Assembly (NCBI GenBank): GCA_016793585.1
Contig: JAEUJR010001008.1
Span: forward strand, 1 to 14,133
Origin: Archangium sp.
Lineage (GTDB): Bacteria; Myxococcota; Myxococcia; Myxococcales; Myxococcaceae
DNA: 14,133 bases
Direction: 5' to 3'
Shown here: positions 8,505 through 14,133 of the stretch, piece by piece
Numbering within the stretch: position 1 is the stretch's first letter
How the letters are laid out: each line of letters begins with the position of its first letter
Program-made: the position numbers and the translations under genes
The notes under the pieces: model-generated
The model's input: only the letters and a program-made list of their open reading frames with translations
Told to the model about the DNA's origin: nothing
The model's database searches: none

Positions 8505-10495
8505 CAGTCGATCCTCCGGTACGCGTCGGTGGCCACGATGCGCTGCATGAGCGCCTTGAGGTTGTGGCCGTCGTTCGCGAAGCCCTGCGCGAGCTGCGTG
8601 AGATAGAGCGACTCCTCCTGGCTCGACATCGAACGGCCGAGCAGGTGGTTCCACATGTTGCGCACGGCGCACTTCTCGAGCTCGCCGGTCTGCATGAAGC
8701 GCTGCACCATGAGGCGCGGCCCGCCGACGATGTTCGGCTCCTCTTCGGGGGTGCGGTACAGGTAGGTGCGGAGCAGGCCCAACGAGTTGGCGCCGTCGCC
8801 ATCGAAGGCCTGCATCACGTAGTTGCCGCACTCGTTGTTGCACGTGGTGTCGCCCGAGAGCGCGCAATCGCGGCAGCGGGCGTCGAGGCGGGGGAAGGTC
8901 TCGGGGTTGAGGTACTGCGCGTTGCGCTCACCGAAGCGGCCCCAGTGCGCGCCCATGGGCTCGATGGTGGCGTGGCAGTACGAGCAGCCGCAGCGCTTGG
9001 CCAGGTTGTTCTCGCGGTTGCAGCTGTCCTCGGGCGAGGGCGCGGCGGCGCCGGCCTCGGGTGAGAAGTGCTTGCAGAGGAAGGCCTCGTAGAACTGGTT
9101 CACGCGCGAGCGCTGGGTGGGGAAGCGGTAGAGCCACGACGGAGTGGTGAGCACGCCCGACGCGTTCATGTCGCGCGTGTACTCGGCCCAGGTGGTGACG
9201 TCGTTGAGCGGCACGTCGGGAATCGCGTCGGGCGAGGTGGGCGGCGTCACCAGCCACGTCTGCGGCGACTGGTTCTGGCGATACATCTGCGACAACGTGC
9301 CGTTCACGAAGCTGCGGCGCGTGGTGAGAATGTTGAAGTAGTCCTCGTCGCGGCGCACCACCGAGTCGGCGATCATCACCGGCTCGTCGTTGAACGCGCT
9401 GATGCGCGCGTTGTGCAGGTTCGAGTTGGCTGACTCGCAGCGGTTCGACTTCACGCCGCAGCCGCACGAGCGGTCTCCGGTGAACCGGCCCGTGGTGCAC
9501 GACTCCATCGTCCACGGGTTGGTGTCGCGGGCCTGCGCCTCGATGGCGCACATGGGCACCTGGCCCTGCGTCGTCACGTCCCAGTACGGAGCGTCGGTCA
9601 TCACGACGCCTTCGCGCTGCACGCAGCCCTGGGGCACCGCGTAGCGGCCACGAATGCCGCCCGTGAGGTTCAAGTCGAGGGTGCAGCGGTTGAGGCGCGT
9701 GAGCTGACCGTTCACCGCCGCCGGGTTCGTGAACGCCACGACGTAGCGGTTGTCGACGTCCATCACCTCGGTGGTGAGGCCCGCGGTCTGCGGCGCCCCG
9801 GCGTTCGGCAGGCAGTAGTGCGGCTGCAGCGCGGTGCCGACGCGGCGCATGTCACAGAAGAGCAGGTGCTTCTCGGGCATCACGCGGCCGGCGGCGTCGG
9901 TCTGGCCGATGGCAGCGGTGCAGTCGGCGATGCCGGTGAAGGGCTCGCAGCGGTACTGGTCGGGGCTGTAGTCGACGCTGACGGGGAGCGGCACGTTGTA
10001 CGAGTCACGGCAGCGCTTCGTCGCAGGCTCGAGGTGCGGGTCCTGGCGGGAGGCGTTGCAGTCGTCCTGCATGATGAACGCGTCGCAGCCCGCGCCGTTC
10101 TGCCCACGCAGCGGCGTCGACGGGTTTCCGCGAATGCCGAGCGGCCTGAAGCCGACCGGCACGTCGCCCAGCCGCATGTCGCCGTTCACGAAGATGGAGT
10201 TGCTGATGTTCGAGCGCAGCAGCGCGCGGTGGTACGTGCGCAGGCGGCCGTAGAACTCTTCCTTCTCCATCAGGCCCTGGAGGTCTTCGGGAAGAATGGC
10301 GCCCTTCGCTTTGTAGAAGCGGTACTCGGCCATCGTCGGCGGCCGGCCCACCATGTCGAGGTACACCTGCCGCACGTGACGCTCGAGCGGCACGTTCGAC
10401 GGAGACGTCTCGCACGCCGCCTGGGACGGTTGCGCGAGGGCTGGCAGAGCGAGCACAGCCAGACAGCAGCTCGCGAGTCGGGTCAGAAGACGCAT
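8504..10495 (-). CDS. Secreted Cys-rich DUF1588/DUF1585-like protein with CxxCH heme motif (663 aa)
   Basis: A Sec signal peptide occupies about residues 1-21, with a likely cut after ALA. Residues about 38-90 (RHVRQVYLDMVGRPPT onward) resemble the DUF1549/DUF1592 N-terminal helical region. Residues about 445-530 resemble DUF1588: SGVLTTPSWLYRFPTQRSRV, then a heme-c motif CSYCH (504-508) followed by IEPMGAHWGRFGE, matching the usual CxxCHxxxxPxG pattern; Met514 could be a ligand. Residues about 605-660 resemble DUF1585 (CAVRNMWNHLLGR to LKALMQRIVATDAYRR). An unusual Cys-rich insert (about 135-355) and further pairs (CRDC 541-544, CNNEC 552-556) bring the mature protein to 25 Cys. Known: these domains occur together in Planctomycete cytochrome-like proteins beside DUF1501 genes; the reaction is unknown. 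It is the first gene of the unit, with GAGG 6 nt before the ATG. Heme attachment is predicted from the motif only. Confidence 0.82.
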   Translation of the reverse strand: MRLLTRLASCCLAVLALPALAQPSQAACETSPSNVPLERHVRQVYLDMVGRPPTMAEYRFYKAKGAILPEDLQGLMEKEEFYGRLRTYHRALLRSNISNSIFVNGDMRLGDVPVGFRPLGIRGNPSTPLRGQNGAGCDAFIMQDDCNASRQDPHLEPATKRCRDSYNVPLPVSVDYSPDQYRCEPFTGIADCTAAIGQTDAAGRVMPEKHLLFCDMRRVGTALQPHYCLPNAGAPQTAGLTTEVMDVDNRYVVAFTNPAAVNGQLTRLNRCTLDLNLTGGIRGRYAVPQGCVQREGVVMTDAPYWDVTTQGQVPMCAIEAQARDTNPWTMESCTTGRFTGDRSCGCGVKSNRCESANSNLHNARISAFNDEPVMIADSVVRRDEDYFNILTTRRSFVNGTLSQMYRQNQSPQTWLVTPPTSPDAIPDVPLNDVTTWAEYTRDMNASGVLTTPSWLYRFPTQRSRVNQFYEAFLCKHFSPEAGAAAPSPEDSCNRENNLAKRCGCSYCHATIEPMGAHWGRFGERNAQYLNPETFPRLDARCRDCALSGDTTCNNECGNYVMQAFDGDGANSLGLLRTYLYRTPEEEPNIVGGPRLMVQRFMQTGELEKCAVRNMWNHLLGRSMSSQEESLYLTQLAQGFANDGHNLKALMQRIVATDAYRRID
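8513..8517 (-). promoter_or_regulatory. Ribosome binding site GGAGG for the small lipoprotein gene
   Basis: GGAGG on the minus strand lies 8 nt before the ATG at 8504, inside the end of the upstream gene. It supports this start rather than the longer in-frame reading that would overlap the upstream gene out of frame. Confidence 0.75.
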
Positions 10496-10548
10496 GGGTC
10501 ACCTCTCGATGCGCTGGCACTGCAATGCGGGAAGGTCGTGATTGTGCG

Positions 10549-10562
10549 TTGATCACTATCAA
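10549..10562. promoter_or_regulatory. Perfect FNR-type box TTGAT-CACT-ATCAA in the divergent promoter region
   Basis: TTGAT-N4-ATCAA matches every defined base of the CRP/FNR-family consensus used by FNR, Anr and Dnr-type regulators. Its near edge is 53 nt upstream of the cytochrome-like gene (start 10495) and 135 nt upstream of the DUF420 gene (start 10698). If the site acts at -41.5, as in class II FNR promoters, the leftward transcript would start near 10514, leaving a leader of about 19 nt, which is plausible. The rightward transcript would start near 10597. I see no strong -10 hexamer in either direction, as is common in G+C-rich genomes. The cognate regulator is not in the window. Confidence 0.65.
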
Positions 10563-10697
10563 TGGGCAATGTGCGAGTGAGGGCCTGATGTAGGCGCCGC
10601 GAAACAGTCGTTGGCAAAGGGTGGATCATCGCAGCGTGAAGTCAGGAGCGATGGGTGCACTGGCGCGACGCTCTGCGCTCGGGCAGAGAGCGGCGCC

Positions 10698-11252
10698 ATG
10701 CAGACTGCCGAACTTCAGCCCCGCAACGACAAGCCCTTCTTCATCTTCAACGCGGTGGTCTCGGTCGCTGCGTTGTCGCTGCTCGGGTGGCTGCTGTTGA
10801 TTCACGGCGGCATGCAGACGCCGAGCGTGAACCTGCGCTTCATGCCGGCGGTGAACGCGGTCTTCAACGCGACGGCGGCGCTGTTGCTGGTGGCAGGGCG
10901 GGTCGCCATCGCGAAGAAGCGGGTCGACCTGCATCGGTTCACGATGGTCGCTGCGTTCGCGGCGTCGGCGCTCTTCCTCGTGGGCTATCTCGCGTACCAC
11001 ACCGTGCATGGCGACACGAAGTTCGGCGGCGAAGGCGCGCTGAAGGTCGTCTATCTCGTGGTGCTGGCGAGCCACGTGCTGTTGTCGATGGGCATCGTGC
11101 CGATGGCGCTCGCCGCGTTCTACTTCGCCTGGAAGAAGGACTTCGCGAAGCACACGAAGGTGACGCGCGTGCTCCACCCCATCTGGCTCTACGTCTCGGT
11201 GACGGGCGTGGTCGTCTTCCTGATGCTGCGGCCGTATTACCCGGTCGGCTGA
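10698..11252 (+). CDS. DUF420 family membrane protein, CtaM/YozB-like (184 aa)
   Basis: Five hydrophobic segments are visible at about residues 14-36, 48-71, 82-102, 116-145 and 159-178, so it is an integral inner-membrane protein. Conserved-looking His residues lie near membrane edges: His79 (DLHRF), His101 and His104 (YHTVHGDT), His126 (SHVLLS), His152 and His160 (HTKVTRVLHPIWLYVS). This pattern and length match DUF420. Known: Bacillus YozB and Staphylococcus CtaM belong here, and CtaM is needed to mature heme-copper terminal oxidases. Oxidase assembly is therefore the likely role; no oxidase genes are visible in the window. The ATG at 10698 is preferred over an in-frame TTG at 10611 because the extension is polar and unlike the family. 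Only a weak AGAGAG precedes it, and this lies partly in a 6-bp hairpin (10671-10688). The gene diverges from the cytochrome-like unit and shares the FNR-type box region. Confidence 0.87.
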   Translation: MQTAELQPRNDKPFFIFNAVVSVAALSLLGWLLLIHGGMQTPSVNLRFMPAVNAVFNATAALLLVAGRVAIAKKRVDLHRFTMVAAFAASALFLVGYLAYHTVHGDTKFGGEGALKVVYLVVLASHVLLSMGIVPMALAAFYFAWKKDFAKHTKVTRVLHPIWLYVSVTGVVVFLMLRPYYPVG

Positions 11253-11356
11253 GCGGACCCAGACTGGTCTTCGGCGGGACATCAACACCGGGTCACGTGT
11301 GATTGTCGTGATCTGCAGCTGGTCTCCATGTTGCTTCGTGGTCGGGCTCCTCTTTC

Positions 11357-11362
11357 AAGGAG
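11357..11362 (+). promoter_or_regulatory. Ribosome binding site AAGGAG for the 440-residue protein
   Basis: AAGGAG lies 6 nt before the ATG at 11369, the best Shine-Dalgarno on the plus strand of this window. It fixes the start of an otherwise unrecognised gene and argues that it is really translated. Confidence 0.8.
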
Positions 11363-11368
11363 TCCCCC

Positions 11369-12691
11369 ATGGTGAAGAAGCTGGAGTTCGGAGTTGCTCA
11401 AACGCTGTCGCAGTGCACGGCTGAAGCGCCCGAGCCGCAGCCCCTCGTCTGCCACCCCGCGCCCGACACCCAGACGAGCTCGGTTGCGAGCTACCAGCCG
11501 CGCCCGTGGCTGTCGTCGATGGGGGCTGAGTGCGCTCCGACGTCTGCGCCCACGCTGACTCCCGCCGAGTTCCAGCGTCTGGCGGCCGACGAGAAGGCGA
11601 AGGGCGCTGCGCTTCGAGGTGGCTTCGCGTCGGTGAAAGACGCGCTCGGCTCGATGATCGACGAACCGTCTCGTGAGAATCGGCTCGCGCTCGCCAACCG
11701 TCTCGCCAGCAGTCCGAAGTTCCAGGAGATGCTCAAGAAGGTGCCGCGCGAACAGGTCGAACTCGCGCTCGAGAACCTCATCGAGCAGCGCACGCCCAAC
11801 GCGAGCCCGCAGACCAGAGCCGACCTCACGAAGGCCCTGACGAAGCTCGTCTCCGACGACGTGAAGGTCCAGACAGCGCAGACGTTGAAGAAGGCCGTTG
11901 CAGAGCAGCTCTCGGCGGCCGCAGCGAAGTTCGAGAAGTCCGCGGCTGACCCGAAGGCGCTCGACGCGATCATGACGGCTCTGAAGACGCTGGAAACGCC
12001 ACCTCAGTCCGAAGCGGCGCGCAGCAGAGCGGTCTCGCTGCGTGAAGGCCTCGGCCTCGAGAGCGAGGGCCCGGTGTCACCACACGCGCTTCGAGACGCG
12101 CTGCTCGCCCGCGCGGGCCTCATGAAGACGGAGGCCGAGAAGGTGGGCAGCGGCGGCGTAGGAACGCTCCCTGACAGCCTGAAGCTCCACTCGGCAGTGG
12201 CTGGCGAGGTGCTCGAGCGTAACGGCGTCGAGCGCGGGAGCTGGGCCGCCGCCGGGCCTGACCTCGTCAGGGGAGAGGCCGGCGTCAACAAAGACGCGCG
12301 ATCCTGGTCGAAGGCCATCAGCTCGCTGGCTCTCGCGGCAAGCGGGGCCGGAGCCCTGCCCGTGCTCGGGTTTCACGCCCTCGACGCCAACGCGAAGTGG
12401 GCAGAGGTCGGTCGCTCCAGGGCCGGAGTGTCTGCCGGGACCGCCGACCTCAGCGCAGTGAAGGCAGCGACGCGGGAGGCGCAGATCGTCACTGCTGAGG
12501 GGCTCGTCTCGGCGGCCTTCGCGGGAAAATCGGGGGCTCTGCTGCCGCACTTCGAGGCGCTCTCGCACACCGTGGAGCACGTCGGGGTCGACATCGCCTT
12601 CATCAGTGGCGCTGCCGCCGCAGAGCACCTGCTGCACCCACCTGCCGAGGGCGTCGAGGGAGACGCCATCTCTCGCGCGACTGGCAAGTAA
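11369..12691 (+). CDS. Unrecognised Ala-rich helical protein (440 aa)
   Basis: I do not recognise a family. There is no signal peptide or lipobox. Residues 1-63 are polar and rich in Pro, Ser, Thr and Ala, with three Cys (16, 28, 55), and look disordered. Residues about 65-230 are predicted helical by eye, with amphipathic segments rich in Ala, Lys and Glu (for example KALTKLVSDDVKVQTAQTLK). Residues about 235-310 are mixed. An Ala/Gly-rich hydrophobic stretch at 314-336 and more Ala-rich segments (about 375-390, 408-425) follow; the first could be a membrane-inserting or packing helix. A disordered head before a helical body is seen in secreted effectors and structural proteins of myxobacteria, but nothing here proves secretion. 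It is transcribed alone: 116 nt after the DUF420 gene and convergent with the next gene. Codon use is G+C-rich like its neighbours, so recent transfer is not suggested. Confidence 0.8.
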   Translation: MVKKLEFGVAQTLSQCTAEAPEPQPLVCHPAPDTQTSSVASYQPRPWLSSMGAECAPTSAPTLTPAEFQRLAADEKAKGAALRGGFASVKDALGSMIDEPSRENRLALANRLASSPKFQEMLKKVPREQVELALENLIEQRTPNASPQTRADLTKALTKLVSDDVKVQTAQTLKKAVAEQLSAAAAKFEKSAADPKALDAIMTALKTLETPPQSEAARSRAVSLREGLGLESEGPVSPHALRDALLARAGLMKTEAEKVGSGGVGTLPDSLKLHSAVAGEVLERNGVERGSWAAAGPDLVRGEAGVNKDARSWSKAISSLALAASGAGALPVLGFHALDANAKWAEVGRSRAGVSAGTADLSAVKAATREAQIVTAEGLVSAAFAGKSGALLPHFEALSHTVEHVGVDIAFISGAAAAEHLLHPPAEGVEGDAISRATGK

Positions 12692-12701
12692 CCGTGCTCG
12701 G

Positions 12702-12730
12702 GAGGCGGCGAACGCAGGTTGCGCCGCCTC
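12702..12730. terminator. Hairpin between convergent genes, possible bidirectional terminator
   Basis: GAGGCGGCG (12702-12710) pairs perfectly with CGCCGCCTC (12722-12730). The stem can be extended inward by AAC/GTT if one G is bulged. It lies between the stop of the plus-strand 440-residue gene and the stop of the minus-strand winged-helix gene, the expected place for a shared terminator. Neither side has a T-tract, so it may block or stabilise transcript ends rather than act as a classical intrinsic terminator. Confidence 0.6.
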
Positions 12731-12739
12731 TCGTCGAAG

Positions 12740-13798
12740 TCAGTGCCCTTGAAGCTCGAGCCCGAGGAACGTCGCGTAGCGCTCGGCTTCGCGCTGCATC
12801 GCGCGCTGCTGCGGCGTCGTCGGCTTCGTGAACCACTCGAGCTCGACCGTCACACGCTTCGCCGCGAGCGTGCGTCGCCAGATGCCGACGACCCTTCCTT
12901 CGAGCACGAGCACTGGCGCGAGCAGGCCCCCGCCAGCGTTGATGCGTTTGACGTGCGCTGGCGCGAGCACGTCGTCGCGGCGTTGATACCCGATGAGGAA
13001 CTCGTCGAACGCCGGCAGCAACGCGTGCGTCACCACCGGCTCGTGCGCGTCGCGCCACCACAGCGTGCGCTCGTCGGAGCGCTTCGATTGAAGCGTCGCC
13101 TTCGCCGACTCGAGGCCCGCCTTCGCGTCGCCCGCGGTCAGCCCGCTCCACCAGCGCAGGTCGTCGACCGTCGCGGGCCCACGGCTCTCGAAGAAGCGCG
13201 TCGCAAGGCGCGCGAGCAGCTCGTCTCTGGGCGGGAGACGCTTCTCGGGGCCCACGCGCTGCTCGACGAGCGCCCAGGTCGCCTTGCCGGCTTCGTGCGG
13301 GCCGCTGCAGAGCAACCCCGAGAGCTCGGCGTCGATGAGCAGGTGTGAGAGGCGCTGCTCCTTCGTCGAGATGCCACCTGCCTCGAGCACGTCACGCGCT
13401 GCTTCGCGGGTGAGCGCGCCACCCTTCGTCAACGCCTTCTCCAGCAGCGCTTCGCTGCGCGACAGCGTCTTCGCGTCGAGGCCCAGCTGCTCGTGTCGCC
13501 TCGCCGCCGCCGCGCGCACCTTCGGGCCGACGAGCGAGAGCAGCCAGCGCAGGTCTTCAGGCACCACGTACTGCCAGGTGCCGCGCAGCACGTGGGTTCG
13601 CACGATGCGGCCCTCGTCGAGCGCCGTGATGACGTCACGCTCGGTCGTGCCCGGCACTCTGGCGCCGACGGCCCACCGCGCCGCCAGGGGATCCTGCGCT
13701 TGCACCGCGAGCAGCCACTTCACCAGCTCGTGCACCGTGCGAACGCGCGCCGAACCGACGTGTTGTGCCGCCAGACGGCTGATGCCGACCGACGTCAT
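12740..13798 (-). CDS. AlkZ/YcaQ-type winged-helix protein (HTH_42), putative DNA glycosylase (352 aa)
   Basis: The sequence matches the winged-helix DNA-binding family HTH_42 (PF06224). Seen: VQAQDP with the QxQ motif at Gln33 and Gln35, THVLRGTWQYV (68-78), a C-terminal LLPAFDEFLIGYQRRD (261-276) and GIWRR (306-310). Known: in Streptomyces AlkZ, which removes azinomycin crosslinks, the QxQ motif is catalytic; E. coli YcaQ (AlkX) has QxD instead and unhooks interstrand crosslinks. QxQ followed by Asp here suggests an active glycosylase of the AlkZ-like branch, acting on bulky alkylated bases; the substrate is unknown. Length agrees with the family and no signal peptide is present, so it acts in the cytoplasm. 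The ATG at 13798 begins 4 nt after the thermonuclease stop, so the two are probably co-transcribed; no good Shine-Dalgarno is present apart from a GTGAAGAG stretch next to the ATG. AlkZ-like genes often sit in genotoxin clusters, but none is visible here. Confidence 0.87.
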   Translation of the reverse strand: MTSVGISRLAAQHVGSARVRTVHELVKWLLAVQAQDPLAARWAVGARVPGTTERDVITALDEGRIVRTHVLRGTWQYVVPEDLRWLLSLVGPKVRAAAARRHEQLGLDAKTLSRSEALLEKALTKGGALTREAARDVLEAGGISTKEQRLSHLLIDAELSGLLCSGPHEAGKATWALVEQRVGPEKRLPPRDELLARLATRFFESRGPATVDDLRWWSGLTAGDAKAGLESAKATLQSKRSDERTLWWRDAHEPVVTHALLPAFDEFLIGYQRRDDVLAPAHVKRINAGGGLLAPVLVLEGRVVGIWRRTLAAKRVTVELEWFTKPTTPQQRAMQREAERYATFLGLELQGH

Positions 13799-13802
13799 CT
13801 CT

Positions 13803-14133
13803 TCACTCGCAGGTGACGACCGAGCACTTGCCCCACATGCCCAGGCGCGCCGTCTTCGCCTGCGACTCGTAGGTCTCGAACTCGTCGCGCCGGCTCGTGC
13901 CCGCGGGCGAGATGTACAGAATGCAGGCGTAGCCCTGCTCGGCGAGCAGGCGGTTCATCTCGACGCCGTCGACCTTCACGTACGCGAGCAGGCGGCCGTA
14001 GCGGTCGGTGCACGAGGCGTCGTCGTAGGTGAGCTGCACGGTCTTGCCCAACACCTTGTCCGAGGTGAACTGCGCCGCTTCGTGGCCGTAGCAGTCGGTC
14101 TTTCCATTGGTCGACTCGGGCGTGTCGACGAGC
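13803..14133 (-). CDS. Thermonuclease (SNase-like) family protein, 5' end outside window
   Basis: The last 109 residues are visible. They carry the staphylococcal nuclease core: VDTPES (the Asp and Glu correspond to calcium-binding Asp40 and catalytic Glu43 of the S. aureus enzyme), CYGHEA, then DRYGRLLAYV whose second Arg matches catalytic Arg87, then MNRLLAEQGYA and a closing AKTARLGMWG. The Arg35 equivalent and the N-terminus lie beyond the window edge. Known: the family cuts DNA and RNA using calcium and is usually exported. Five Cys in the visible part (in CYGHE, SCTDRYGR, YACI and two in the tail KCSVVTCE) suggest disulfides and an extracytoplasmic location; the signal peptide cannot be checked here. 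An internal ATG downstream of the VDTPES motif is not the start, because the core motifs continue in frame to the window edge. The gene runs into the winged-helix gene after 4 nt. Confidence 0.9.
   Translation of the reverse strand, partial: LVDTPESTNGKTDCYGHEAAQFTSDKVLGKTVQLTYDDASCTDRYGRLLAYVKVDGVEMNRLLAEQGYACILYISPAGTSRRDEFETYESQAKTARLGMWGKCSVVTCE

Noticed and set aside
10651..10803. Small out-of-frame frame beginning at an ATG after AGGAG, overlapping the start of the DUF420 gene
   Set aside because: The spacing from AGGAG to the ATG is only 2 nt and the product is low-complexity Arg/Ser. A leader peptide is possible but unsupported.
11293..11311. Inverted repeat TCACG-N9-CGTGA upstream of the 440-residue gene
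   Set aside because: The arms are only 5 bp and match no consensus known to me (not a CRP site, since TCACA is missing), so chance is likely.

Overview
The window is G+C-rich DNA (about two-thirds G+C by eye) with tightly packed genes. Its gene content is secreted and lipoprotein genes, a Tat-exported DUF1501 protein, FG-GAP repeats and Planctomycete-type cytochrome-like domains. This fits a Myxococcota (deltaproteobacterial) chromosome best; the assignment is inferred from gene content and style, because no rRNA or other phylogenetic marker is present. I see no tRNA, rRNA, CRISPR array, insertion sequence or phage gene.

Layout. (1) 1-808, minus: 5' part of an alpha/beta hydrolase with the haloalkane dehalogenase subfamily III / OleB residue set; a 15-bp palindrome lies just upstream of its start. 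(2) 946-6239, minus: a two-gene unit joined by an ATGA overlap. It encodes a propeller/Ig-like protein with a C-terminal mono-heme cytochrome c motif, then a 1251-residue FG-GAP lipoprotein. (3) 6327-6363: a strong minus-strand intrinsic terminator. (4) 6393-10495, minus: a three-gene unit encoding a Cys-rich secreted DUF1588/DUF1585-like protein with a CxxCH motif, a small lipoprotein and a Tat-exported DUF1501 protein. (5) 10496-10697: a divergent intergenic region with a perfect FNR-type box (TTGAT-N4-ATCAA). (6) 10698-11252, plus: a DUF420/CtaM-like membrane protein. (7) 11369-12691, plus: a 440-residue protein I do not recognise. (8) 12702-12730: a hairpin between convergent genes. (9) 12740-14133, minus: an AlkZ/YcaQ-type winged-helix protein with a QxQ motif, preceded by the 3' part of a thermonuclease (SNase) gene 4 nt upstream.

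How it may work together. Five consecutive minus-strand genes (946-10495) encode envelope or surface proteins, and two of these carry c-type heme motifs. They form two transcription units split by the terminator. The upstream unit diverges from a predicted cytochrome oxidase assembly factor, and a consensus FNR-type site lies in the shared promoter region. My working hypothesis is an oxygen- or redox-regulated extracytoplasmic heme/DUF1501 system of unknown chemistry. The domains and the box are visible in the sequence; the functional link is inference.
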